The notes beneath the pieces were generated by a model. The model was not told the DNA's origin and searched no databases. It saw only the letters and a list, made by a program, of their open reading frames with translations. Positions 51,004-62,997 of a DNA stretch of 64,000 nucleotides are shown here, piece by piece. Both the position numbers and the translations under genes were made by a program. The stretch is taken from positions 2,854,961 through 2,918,960 of the forward strand of contig BCIA01000006.1 of assembly GCA_001599815.1 (NCBI GenBank). Direction: 5' to 3'. The number at the start of each line of letters is the position of its first letter. The stretch's first letter is position 1. Source of the stretch: Furcasterigmium furcatum. Taxonomy: Eukaryota; Ascomycota; Sordariomycetes; Glomerellales; Plectosphaerellaceae.

Positions 51004-54000
51004 GACGTCGGTCGAGGTCGCCAACGCAGAGATATCAAGGATTCGGTGCCAACGGTTTCATTCTGGCAGCGATTGAGTGTAGGCGCAACGCTCTCCGGCA
51101 AACCGCAGATGGACGAGGAAAGCGAACGGAGTGCTGGGGGCGGAGGCCACGGCGGTGGCGGAGAAGCGGCCTGCAACGGGTATCGACAGATGGACGACAG
51201 CCTGGCGGAGGTGTAAACGGCGTGCGCAGCGTGCGAGGAGGGTCCAGAGTCGTCGAGCGAGGGAGTTGAAAGCGCGAGAGAAGACCAGACGACGGGATTC
51301 GAACACGCCAGATCAGGCAAAGAGAGCAGGTGGTGCGAGTTGGGGGAAAAGCAAATGAGAAAGATGCGAGTGACAGGTCACAGGAAAGTGGCCGACAATC
51401 ATCAGCCGAGCATCAGCAAGCAAGATGCTCCAATCCAAGTCGTCGGCGTCAGGCGGCGGGTCAGGATTCGTTTGACCCAGGGTTCGCTGCTGCCAGTCCC
51501 AGTTGAATGGAGAGGGGAGGTGGGGTGTTATTGAACAGGGGCCACAAGGCCGGTACTCGCAGCCGTTGACGCAGTGGTACTTGGAGTTGCGACAGGGGAG
51601 CCTGGGGCGGCGGCGGTGAGGATGGCACGATTCGGTGTTCCTTGAGGATTCCGATGGTGGTGATCTCTCAACAAGCGGTTGACATCTCGACAGAAGACAG
51701 AACAGGCGGGCGATGGCATCCCAGTAACTTCGAGAATCGGCCCTTCCTAGTTCGCGCTGCGATTTCGACTGACGGAGCGTTGATGCCAGATACCCGCCTC
51801 TCCGTCGACGAAAACGGGGATCGATGAGTCGGGGGGCCGTTGATCGTGGTGGCATCTAGCGCAACTGGGAGCACCAGGCCTGGCTAGCGAGCGCTCCCCA
51901 ACGAGTCGCAGGGCACCACGAACCACGGAGTGAGTGAGGTGGCAGACCGGGCGTCTCTTTGGCGTGTGATTTGTTGCTTTTGGTGATGAGACTGGGCGGG
52001 TGTGCACAGGCGAAGTGCTGCTGGTCCCGCATCCGTCGACGGGCCCCCTCACTGGAGCCAGCCAGGATGGGCGGGCGGCACCTTCCCTTGCCTGGCAAGC
52101 CTGGCTCGGTTGCTCGACTGACAGCCCCCATGGCACGGGAAGGAGAGACCAGACCTCAGCTGCCGTGCCTACCAGGTTTGGGCGGAGTGTCCAGCGATTG
52201 GTCCAGCCGCCAGAAGATGGTGGTGCCGGACATGACCTAGCGCCCAGCCAGGGGGACATCCCTGGCCTACCGGCCGGGCCATCTTGCTTCGTCCTTAGCT
52301 TTAACAAGACGGTAGCTGGCTGATCTCCGAAAGGCTTCGCACGCTCCAGACGCCAACCGGCCCTCGTCCATGGTCCGCTCCGGGCGGCTTGGAGCCGAGA
52401 CCTTCTTCTAGGGGTTATTCAACAACGTCCGGGCAGGCTAAAGAGCGCCACGCCAGTCAGTCATTTCTTCTCCGTGCATCATCGTCAACGGCGGGGCGTT
52501 GACCCTGCCGCATCGGGAGCCTCGCTGAGGGCACAGAGACAAGGCAACAAACAGCCAGAGGAGCATGGGCGGGCCGAGGGGTGAACGGGTATCTTCTGTT
52601 TGCCAAAGGCAACACAAGAACGGGATGTCAAACGCAGCATCGTCATGACCACAGTCTATTCCACAAATATGTGCTCAGCAAAGATACAGCCCCGAACCCC
52701 TCCGGATTCTTGTTGAAACGACACGAGGGTCGTCAAGAAACAAAAGAAACAACATCCGTCCAGTAAAGAACCAAACATCTGCGGGGATCGCATCAGTCTC
52801 AGATTTCTTGGGGACTGTTGATCCATCGAACTGTCTCAGTGGCCCCTCCAGCTCCGGATGAACACCACCCATTCGCTATGAACTCCCCTCTCTGAGCCTC
52901 ATCCACTGCACGCTTTTGATTCACTGCTATTCAAATTCCTTTTCGGGAACCGTCGCCTGAGCTAGACTTTTCCCCCTTTCCTGTTCCAGCACTGGAAGTA
53001 GTAGTACGTCAGCTGCCATTCTGCAAGCCTTGTCGTGGTGCTGCTGCTGCTGGAGCAGTCGATTGTCTTAGTAGTTGGTTCACCCAGCGGTGTCAACACA
53101 GGTATTCCATCTCCTTCTCCTGAGAAATTTTGTCATTTTCCTTTGCACGTACCCTTCCCGCCCTCTTCGTGGCATCCGGGGGTAGCCCTCGAGTCTTCCG
53201 AGTCCGCGCCACGTCACTGCTGGTCCACGAGCACAGGTATCACTCGAATCTCAGCACTGTTGAGGAATATGTACCAGTTTCCAATCCATTGCTGTGCCCA
53301 TGGAGCTGATTGAGGAAACGAAGAACTGTGTAGTTGGTCATTACCACCGATTCCAGTGCCACAGCTACACCACGGTCATATCCTGTTGTTCTCACATCTC
53401 ATATTCTACACTAACTTTTCTCGACAGACCGTCTTGCAGCCCCGCATGCCTGCTGAAATAGTTGCTCATATTTCTCAGCCGTGTATTTCTCTAATGACTT
53501 ATATTACTATGGCAGGCATTCGTACTGTGAAAATAGCAGGTAATGGAGCATGCTGATGTATCTGACCTTGAGAGACAATGAGGTTGCATCGGCCACCACC
53601 CTCAGTTCATGCTTTCACCCATCCATCGTGTTGACATGTTGATTTAATAAGTGTGAGTTATCAACTCTAGAGATCTCTAGGTAGTAATGGCCAGAGACTC
53701 CCAAGCCCGAGGAGCTCGCAATACTCTTTGGCAGACAATTCGTTGAGCTGGGGCAGCGACTCGACATGAAGATCGCACGGGGCCTCCCATCGTCTATTTA
53801 TCCGACACGAAAGAAAGGCATCCCAGGCATCCCAGGCATACAACACAAAAATAATAAGTCATTTCATATCTTAAAGGCCACAGCTTGCCACGAGAGCTAG
53901 AAATGGCGGGGGTCCGTCAAGACTCATCGTGATGATCGCCTGAGATCACATGATAGATGCCTCGTTCAGTATTTGGACGATTTATAGGTAAGAAATACTC

Positions 54001-57000
54001 GCAATCAACATCTGCACCATCAAGTTTCGTTCCCAAATTAGGCATAAATTGTACCTCGTCCTCTAAAAAAGTATCATGTTGCGGTGCCATCGGAGTGCCA
54101 GCGGCGCTTTGCAGGAGGAGCTAGGCCAACGTGGAAGACTGGGCTGAAGAGAGACGACGGAACGCCACTTAACACGGAAATGGCATGCAATCTCTGACCT
54201 TGTGAGTATTCAAGGCTTTCTTAGCTGCCGTGATTTGTGCTTAGCTCTCCCAGTCATGGCTGGTGCAGCAACAGTCATGCGAGAGACGTTGCTGCTTGGC
54301 CTTTCCATCGGATCTCGATGGAAGTTTTAGCATTGATCGTAAAAGACACATCATGGAATCAAAAGTTATTTCTCTAGTCGGACTTCTCTGCGTCGATAAA
54401 AGTAGTTGATGCCATTCTGTTATTGTCCAAGGTACCTGTGGCTCGTGAAAGCAGACTATTCGCTGTTCTCGCAGGGAACATTCACTTTGCCACAGTCTAA
54501 CTGCAGCACATTTATGGATGATGAAAATGGATTCGGGAAACTTTTTGGTAATAAAATCGTATTTGCAAGCTGTCTCTTCCACTCCGATGACTCCGATGGC
54601 GGCACCAGACATCCCAGTGGCTTCGGGGAGGCTGCCGGGCGATCCTCAAATTACACCATCAGTAAATGAGGAATTCATCGTCATCAAAGTGCTAGGCAGA
54701 CTTCGGCTTGAGAAGGAGTCAATACACTCAAGTTGTCGCAGTCACGGGTGAAGCCTGCCTGCTGCCCGGATGCCGTTGCAGGCCTCCGCCCTCTACCTGA
54801 GTAGTCCGATGAGATCCCAAGACGAGACGGACCCCAATGGTTTCTGGATGTCTTCCATGCAGACCAAGCCCTCTCCAACTCCGAGCATCCGCTTTCGAGA
54901 AGTCTTCTTCCTTCCCCGCGGCTCAGCCGGGTTCTTTGCATTTAGGCAGCCGTGGATCCTTCAACGCCTGTGGATACAGCCACCGAAGTCCTCACCAACT
55001 CACGAGTCCCGGACGTAGGTGAGGAATCTCGTGACTACTGGGAAATCTCAATGCCGAACGAGGCCTGAAAAGCAGTCTTTCTCACACACTCTTGGCGGCG
55101 CCTTCCCAAGATGGGCGAAGAAGCGCAGCGCTCGCATGTCCGCCGGATCCCCCCCGCCGGGTAAGACGTAAGACTCACGCTGTCAGCATCTGGGCATCAG
55201 CGGGAGCACCAGACCAGGCGACGGAGTATGACGAGGAGATTCTGTCTCAGCAGAATCGAGAGTCAGAGGCCTCGTGAGCCGATGGGAGGGAGCCGGAGTG
55301 GCGACGGTGTCTCCTCGGAAGACATGGAGCCTCCCCAGGACCATCGCGAGTCCATCGTGAGGCCGTCCGTGCCACCCAGGCGCCAGCGCTGCCTACGTTG
55401 ATACCGTACGCCGTGAACGTGGTTCACCGCCATCTTGGTGCGGCTTCAAGGATTCTTGCCTCTGCCAGGCTGCTGGGCCGTGGGGCGGGCAGCAGCCCAA
55501 GCCGGATCATGTTGACTCATTGTGAGTGACAAGGCTGGGGCATGTCATGCCGGAGGCCCCATCGGTCATGTGTACAGACAGGTATTCGGGAGGGAGAGAG
55601 GCAGGGTAGGTAGGGGCCGCCACATGACGAGCAAGGCAGTATCAGATCTCAATCTCGCCGACCTCGCAGGGGTCTCAGCAATTTGCATTTGCTAAATCGG
55701 TCATTGATGCCTTGCTTCCCGCAGAGGAGCTGTCACAAGGCTGGAGACGGCTCCGACAGCCCGCGATGACGCTCGCTCACCTCAAGATGCCTCGGGCGAG
55801 ATACGCACTTTACCCTCCTACACTTGGCCAATTCAGTTTGGCCGGACCAAATGCCGAAACGACCCTATCACGCCTTTCGGAGTCCGAGAAAGGTGGCCTA
55901 TCGCGGGAGTCTCGGACTTGACATGGAGTCTCAGCAGCGGGGCCGGAGTCTTCTCCTACCCAATGCTGAGTCAACGAGCGACAGGGGCCGTGGGACGGGA
56001 GCTGCCACGAGTGGCAGGTCGGGTCGGGCGTGTCGGACACGATCAGGCGCGAATCTCTTACACGATCTCCTCCCCGTGCCTCGAGTGTGTCGCGAACCTG
56101 AACGGCAAAGAGTCATGCCGGGCGGCGTGCCTGGATGGATGTGATAACATGGACGCATCTAATGCTCGCCCGCTCGCTGCCGTCAACCTCGTGAAGCAAA
56201 ATTACTTGTCCATCGCTCGGCGGGGACGGTGTTATCATCGGAATCTAAGGTGACACCGAGAGAGACTACCTGTGCGAGGCGCCACAGAATGCGCGGCACT
56301 GCCGAGAGCAGGCCACCTTGGCCCCTTGGTCGATTCACTGAGCGACCAAGTACGGTATGACCAGTCGTGATGCCTCTACGCGCCTGGAGCCGAGTGTGTT
56401 TGCGCCGCTTGCCCATCATCCGCTGTAATAGATCCTGCATTGTTTGCCTGGGGCAGCAATCATCGGCGTCTAACACCTGTACAAAATGATCAGCACCAGT
56501 GTTGCCACTGGTCAACATGTGTGGTGTGTAGGTGGCGTGTGAATCGAAAATGTGGACGAAGGGCGATCGGGGATGAAATTGCTCGACTGCCAGTGACCTG
56601 ACGAGGCGAGGCTTCCAGCTGAGTTGTCGTAACACCACCATATCGAAGCACCGGAGTACCTCATGAGGTCTGGGGAGCTGTCACCTCGACTGCCGGCATC
56701 TCCGTTGTGATTTTCATGTTCAATGCAATCAATTTGTCGGCCAGGCAGGCTCAGAAGGCAGACAACGGGCCAAGAACAGCTGGTGGTTGATGCATGTCTT
56801 GGGCCGCCGTCTCCCTCCAACAGGCGCTGCATCTGCCTGCTGCGCACAAGCCCCCCTGAATAGTCGGCCATGACGAGGAGAAATGCCATTCTCGGGGTGG
56901 CATTGTCTTTAGATTGTCCCCTCAGCCTCCCCCATTCCGGGTAGATGTCACCGAGCTTCGCTTCGGATCGGGAGTCTCTTTGAATCTGAAGCCTGCCCAC

Positions 57001-57616
57001 CGAAAATTCCATGCATAGGATGCAGAGCATGGCCCGTCTTGGCTGGGCATGAACGGTGAGGGCAACGTGCAGTATATCGAGTGGACAAGACGAGGCAAAC
57101 ACGCAACCCCGGCGACAGCGAAGAGAACACGAACGGCAATGTTGGAGGGCGGAGAATTGCAGTGGTCAACGAACAGCCTTCGAGGAGAGGTTGAGGCTAG
57201 GCCGCCTTGGGGATGGCCGGGGACCGGGATGATATGGGAGGCCGATGATTGGGCGGAGGGCCGCTGATGAAGGTGCTTGGTGATCAAGAGCGAGGCAGGA
57301 GCAGCCAGGGGTGTGGATGCAGGTGGGTTAGAGTGCGGGTCCCGGGGTGGGGTCGTTGGAGCGACCACCCCTATTTTTGGCCAATCATGGGCTGCCTCAA
57401 ACACCAGACAACGCCAGACTCTCCTCGCGCGTCGCAGCAGCAGGAAGGAGCCAGCAGCAGGCCGGCAACAGAGAGGTCTGCTTCCCCCCGGCCTGGGACA
57501 GCGACATCTGCGGCACCAGCAAACTGGCTGGATGTCATTGAAAACTCCCACATCGCCGACCACTGACGACCCTCCCCATTCCCCTTCTTCCCTTTCCTCA
57601 TCGAACCGCCGCCGAA
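51004..57616. other. 6.6-kb gene-poor region with an AT-richer centre
   Basis: No domain-bearing ORF was found in 6.6 kb. The centre (about 53300-54700) is visibly AT-richer than the rest of the window. The longest candidates are 51313-51855 minus and 54241-54612 minus, neither with a recognisable motif. A short direct repeat of CCCAGGCAT units lies near 53820-53840. It may hold a decayed mobile element, a regulatory region or unspotted lineage-specific small genes. Confidence 0.45.
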
Positions 57617-57637
57617 ATGTTCGAATCCAAGTACTAA
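57617..57637 (+). promoter_or_regulatory. Upstream ORF of 6 codons (MFESKY) far upstream of the cyclin
   Basis: ATG at 57617, stop TAA 57635-57637. The ATG follows GCCGAA, a fair fungal start context. It would be the first of four upstream ORFs if the cyclin leader begins here. Confidence 0.4.
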
Positions 57638-58732
57638 GACGATAGCGACTCGCTGCAGTCTGCTTCGACAATCCTATTCCGGGGCTGTCGACAATTACTC
57701 CCTGCCACCACGACCCTCGCCATCCATCTTCCTCTAATTCCTCGACCCGGTCCCTGGCCTGGCCTCCCCTTTTCCCTCGGCCTCACTCGTCATACAACTT
57801 CTCGGTCACGTTATCTATCTCCCGCTGTTACTCATTCACCGCGTTCGACTCTTACCTTACGACCACCTCACGACACACACGATACCCATCATTCTGAATC
57901 ATTCTTACCTGTCCTTCGGCTCGGACAGCAGCTCGTCTCCCTCTCTATCGGTCTCCTTGTTACTCATTCATCCCTTTCATTCTCTTGCAACCTCAGCCAC
58001 GACCCAAAATAGGTTGAGAGGAAAAATCACGACAGCAGCCTAGGATACTTTCCGTCCGTCCTGGGCTCGGATTTGCCTCATTGCCTCTTCAGGTCAAGCC
58101 CGCTCACCTAAAAGGCCAGTCAGACGATCGACGACTCACGCGCCTTCGGTTGCCAACGCGCCATCTCTCTTTCATCACTATCTCCTCACCCACACCTCTT
58201 ATTAGTCACACTCTCTCGCCATCTCCGGCATCGCACCCAGCTGCCTGACACCCAGTGCCAGCCCATACCACCCCCCAGCACTCCTCAGCCCCACTCGGCC
58301 ACCCCCTCGCGGCAATACTCGGATCAGGCACCCTCGCCTTCGCCACTGGAAGCCCGGAAAGAGTCATCCAAGGACCCAGACCAAGGTCCAACCCAGCGCC
58401 ATCCCCGACACCTGAGCCGCCCCCCTAGGCTCCGACTTCGTCACACGCCAGCACTGTCACCCCTTGACTTCGCCTCCCAGAGTTAAGGCCAGCACGGCGG
58501 CGACAAAAGAGAAGAGTCACACACCTCGCGACTTGATCCTTTTGTTATAAGCCGTCCCTGCAGTAAACCAGCCACACATCTGGTTGCTGTTTGTGCCTGC
58601 ATCTCCCCCTACCGACACGACAACCCCCTGGCTGCCACCATCACCAACCTTGTCGTCGTCGTCGACCTCTCGTCAACGCGGCCCTTCAACACACCACTCC
58701 TCTCAATCCTTTTTTTGTTCACATCTGACCGT

Positions 58733-58750
58733 ATGGTTGCTCTCCAGTAG
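58733..58750 (+). promoter_or_regulatory. Upstream ORF of 5 codons in the cyclin leader
   Basis: ATG at 58733, stop TAG at 58748-58750, about 365 bases before the cyclin ATG. It encodes MVALQ. Confidence 0.4.
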
Positions 58751-58807
58751 CACCATATAATCAGACCCTCTCCTCTCCTCCTTTCCAGGTTGAAGGAATT
58801 GCCAGCC

Positions 58808-58906
58808 ATGCCTCTTGTCTTTAACAAGCTCTCCACTCCAGTCGTCCGTCCCGCCTCCTCCGGTTTGATCGTCCGTGTCTCGTCTGCTGCAGACTACCTC
58901 GTCTAA
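58808..58906 (+). promoter_or_regulatory. Upstream ORF of 32 codons in the cyclin leader
   Basis: ATG at 58808 in a GCCATGC context and TAA at 58904-58906 enclose 32 codons (MPLVFNKLSTPVVRPASSGL and on). It is the longest upstream ORF and the best candidate for a conserved regulatory peptide. Confidence 0.5.
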
Positions 58907-58955
58907 AGCTTTCGCCCCATACCCAACGCTTTCTGGACTTTACGGCAGCACATCG

Positions 58956-58967
58956 ATGCTTCTGTAA
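58956..58967 (+). promoter_or_regulatory. Minimal upstream ORF (MLL) in the cyclin leader
   Basis: ATG CTT CTG TAA at 58956-58967, about 150 bases before the cyclin start. Confidence 0.35.
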
Positions 58968-59114
58968 GGTTCGCCACTCCTGCTCGGTATCACGACTACA
59001 CGGAAACCACGGTCTAAACCAGGTCGACGCTCGACGGCGACTGGAGGCTTTCTATTCGCCCCGACTTGAACCTCCAAATCGACTACTACACCCCACCCCC
59101 ACACTCGATCGAAG

Positions 59115-61177
59115 ATGAAGGGTTTCGACAATGATGCGTCGGCCTTTCTAACCACCTATCACAACGAACCTTACAGCTCCTCGCTGGAGTCGACGGCCAC
59201 GATCTCATCCGAGTCGGTCTGGTCTGCCGCCGCCTCTCAGTCATCGAACGAGACCTCCCCCTCCTCCTCCGACTCCGATCCTTGCGACTCCTATACTCTC
59301 TCGCGACAGGCCGCTCCTTGCGACCAGGCGCGTAGGTTCGGAGCCACATGGACCAAACCCGCTGCACTGCCGGCGCAAGCCGCAACAGTCCCGACCGAGC
59401 TTCGCCAGAACCCCCGGCGATCCGGAGGAAACGCCACTCGGTGCCCTCCCGCGCTGGTTCGCCAGTGCGACCGGAAGGTGAACTTTGTTGATAACCTCGT
59501 TGGTAAGATGCGACCGCTTGAGTGGGTTAACCTGGCGTTTGCAGTGCTGAACATGTCTCTACAGATTCTTCCACCCAGATTGTCGAGGCTATCTGGCCCC
59601 TGTCCTCTGTGGTCTGCCGCAGTGAGGTTGGCAGCAAGGCTGTTTTGCCCCTGCGCACCTTCATCCAGGAGACTCTGCGCCGCTCCAGGACCAGCTACTC
59701 CACCCTCCAAGTTGCCTTGTACTATCTCGTGCTCATCAAGCCGCACGTGCCCAAGCATGACTTCACCATGGAGCAGCCGGACGACAGGCACGAGTGCCGG
59801 GCCCTGCAGTGTGGGCGCCGCATGTTTCTTGCCGCCCTGATTCTCGCCTCAAAGTACCTGCAGGACCGCAACTACTCGGCCCGTGCCTGGAGCAAGATCT
59901 CTGGCCTCGGCACTCAGGAGATCAACCAGAACGAGCTGGCTTTCCTCCTTGCCGTCGACTGGGAGCTGCACATTACCGATGAGGTCTTCCAGCGATGGAC
60001 CGAAATCGTGATGAAGTACACGCCTCCCTCGCCCCCCTCCCCCGGCGCCACCTCAGCTCTTTACGCTCAGCAGATCTCTCACTGGAAGAGGGTCATCCTG
60101 ACGCTCAACCCTGAGCTCAACAACGTGGAGGACCTGATTCCCACCGCCTCGCTCGGCGCCAGGTCCCACGAGTCGGTTCATTCGTCTCGCAGCGTTCCCA
60201 TTACTCGTCGGGAGTCGCCTGTCCACGTCGCTGCTGCGCTCACTCCCACCCCGCAGCACTATGGTGTTCCCAGCACCATGGAGCCTGCCCCAACCACTGT
60301 ATATACTAGCACCCCAAGCAGGCATGCTCCTGCTCTGGGTCTCCTACCCACTCCCCGCCTCACTCCCACGTCAGCGGGACTCAGCACTCCTGCCGCGAGT
60401 GCGCCATTCCAGTTGCTTGGAAAGGGTCCCGCGATGGGTCTTGCCATGGCTCAAGCATCGAACGTCAATGCTGCCCAGAACCTGGACCGCTGGCCTGCTT
60501 CGTTTTCCTCCTCGCCTCAGACTTGCTTTGTTCGCCGGTCTTCCCTGGCGAACTCCATCTCTACCGCGTCTTCCCCGGAGTCCATGGTCTCCGACGCCTC
60601 GCGGACCTCACGGTCGTCCTCCATCTCGTCAGCCTCGTCGCTCGCTAGCGCGCCGTCCCAGAAACTGGGCCTTCCGGCGCGATTCCGATGCGCGAAGCTC
60701 CAGAGTGAGAGGGTTTGCCCGAGATCCACGATTCCCGAAGACTACGAGGAGGAGTGCATGTCGGCGTCCCCGGAGTCGTACTCCGGTCCGGTTGGCAAGC
60801 TTGGGGATCTCTGCTTGGAGACGCCCCTCGCACGACGTGAGCGTGAGTTGGACGAGAGTGACGCAGCCCGCGTCCTGCAGACGCTGCAAAACCACCACTT
60901 CAGCGGCAACGTTCGTCCAGCTCAACCTCTCTCGCGCAAGCGCAGCCACCCCGACTTCGTTGGAAGCGCTCTCCAGGACGACGTCCGCGAGATGCTCCTT
61001 CGATCCAGGACTGCCTGGCCCGACACCATGGTCCGTTCCCATTTCGGAGCGGCTGCTGAGGAGGGCTCCCCCCGAAAACGTGTCTGCTGCTCTGCTGAAG
61101 CAGCAGCCGGGTTCGAGGCGGTCACCCCCATCGGCGCCTACCGAGGCCCGGGCATGTGGGAGGGGATTCTCAACTAG
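59115..61177 (+). CDS. Pho85-type (Pcl1/2, PclA-like) cyclin
   Basis: Two exons (59115-59502 and 59565-61177) with a 62-nt intron give 666 residues. The intron lies inside the signature, and splicing restores NFVDNLVDSSTQIVEAIWPL, typical of Pcl cyclins. The cyclin box continues with LPLRTFIQETLRRSRTSYST, QVALYYLVLIK, CGRRMFLAALILASKYLQDR, YSARAWSKISGLGTQEINQN and ELAFLLAVDWELHI (about 130-290). The N- and C-terminal regions are Ser/Pro/Thr-rich, probably phosphorylated and unstable. Pcl cyclins activate the Pho85/PhoA kinase and couple nutrients, G1/S entry and conidiation in Aspergillus (PclA); this role is inferred. The start at 59115 is the first ATG of the frame. The preceding 1.5 kb is pyrimidine-rich and carries upstream ORFs, suggesting translational control. 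Confidence 0.92.
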
Positions 61178-62997
61178 TCAATTTCCTGATTGGTTATGCA
61201 TCTCTTCGATACCCGTCGTACCATCGACACAGCGGATACCTCAACCTCCTTGTGAATTATACTCCATTTCCTTTGTTAGGATCAAAGCAACGCTTGGGCG
61301 GTCACGGAAAGACGCCCTCAAAATCGCCACCCCTTGTCAGATCACCGAGTTGATAGAGACTTGGATGGCGCCAAGGTCCGGGCGAACAACGGTAATTTTG
61401 CATCTTTAGGATCCGGTAACATGGGAGGCGGCGAAGGTTGGGTGGGAGCGGTAGTTTCAGCATGGTCGCAATCGCGATGTACGATCAACTGCGGAAGAGA
61501 CGCCTGCGGAGTTTTCCTTTAATGTTTCGATTTTTTATGTTTGAGTTGACAGCATGTACGGGGACGAGATGAGGAGGAGGATTTTGTGTCCCTGGCTGTG
61601 TCTGCCTGGAATGGCAGCGCAGCCGGAGGGCAATCGGCGTCCAGCCGAGCCATGAGACGAGACGGAATCATGTCCAGCATGACGAGGGTCGAAAAGCTCG
61701 AAAAGCGACGCGACAACCGCAAAACGAACCTGGGGAAAGACAAAACTACACTGATGACGACTCAGCAGACAAGACCAGTTCATACCTCGTGTTGGTCGAA
61801 GCGATGAAGCTATACTCGAGAGAACCATAGCTAGCTTTTGGCAACCAAATCCCAAACCACCGCGCAGCCAACAGCTACGCACACCACCCGATGAGCCTCT
61901 CCTACGTGCCTCCTCTCTCCGCTGGAAACAGCGCTCCGCGTGACCCCGAGTCCGCAGCCACCGGACGATGCCGCCTGTGGCTTGGAACCCAACAAGCGTG
62001 ACGCCTAAAATGGCCGGTCGAAGACCCATGCCAGCTCGACACGTCTCGAGCCCGATGCGATGCGATGCGATGCGATGCGATGCAACATCTTGGCGACACA
62101 CGATCGAAGACGTCTGTGTAGGACCGCGTGAATTGAGCAAGCAGCAGCTGTGACATGATGGGGGTTATGGTTTCTATGGTGTGGACGAGGTGCGTATGTG
62201 TCCCCCGCCAGGTTCTCTAACCGCTAGATACACATGAATATATTTCTCGTTGGCACAGTCCACCATGTTGCTCCGAAGGCCCTGCGCCTGCTTTATCTCT
62301 GTCGTGCGGATTGGCGACCCGGAAGCCGCTCAGGTTGAGGCCTGCTTTTCGGCTTGACCAATGGCTTTTGGGTATTGAGAGAAATAGCGATACCTGCTTG
62401 GTGCCGATCTCCCTCGCGACGATGTCTGGTCATGCCCAAGTCCGGAATCAGGAGGTTGTCGCGGTGTGAGTCACACCAGTGCGCGGGTCGTCAAACCAAG
62501 AGCGGCCAAGCGGCACGAACCAATGGTGGTGAGGCCGGTCGACTAACACGATTGAGTGCACCACCATTCACGCGCCAAGACTGAGCTGCCCCAGTTGGGC
62601 AAGCATGGCCGTGAAGACTTGTATGCCTCTCGGGGTGGCCTAGGCCGAGGGTTGGGCAAGACGTGCGGGTCACGACTTTGTCTTGATACCAACTGACCGC
62701 AGACGACTGGCGGCAGGCAGGGTTTGGATGGCGAAAGGAGAGGGGCGGGTGCTTCGAGTTTGCAAGAGACACACTAACACTTGGACAAGAATGGTATATT
62801 ACGGCGAGCTATCCTGAAGCGCTCACCGGCGGACATCTGATTACCCGGCCAGTGGTCTGAGGCTCCCCGTCCAATATCTCACAAGTTGGTGATGGATAGG
62901 CTGGTTCGTCATCCATGTGCTTTCCCAAGACTGAGCTGGGTGCCCGCCGGGGCCGCCATATGGACGCCGGTCCGACATGACTCTCACCGAGATGTTA
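61178..62997. other. Intergenic region between the cyclin and the sugar transporter
   Basis: 1.8 kb of 3' regions of two convergent genes. A frame at 61535-62140 minus crosses a simple repeat and shows no domain. No RNA gene or promoter was recognised. Confidence 0.5.
62054..62083. repeat. GATGC pentanucleotide microsatellite
   Basis: Six perfect GATGC units in a non-coding spacer. Likely length-polymorphic, with no evident function. Confidence 0.9.

Noticed and set aside
51313..51855. 180-codon ORF upstream of the RBR ligase
   Set aside because: Pro/Arg/Ser/Cys-rich with no pattern of conservation that I recognise; likely chance within the promoter region.
54241..54612. 123-codon minus-strand ORF in the AT-richer desert
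   Set aside because: No signal peptide, domain or coding bias was seen; kept only as a remote orphan candidate.
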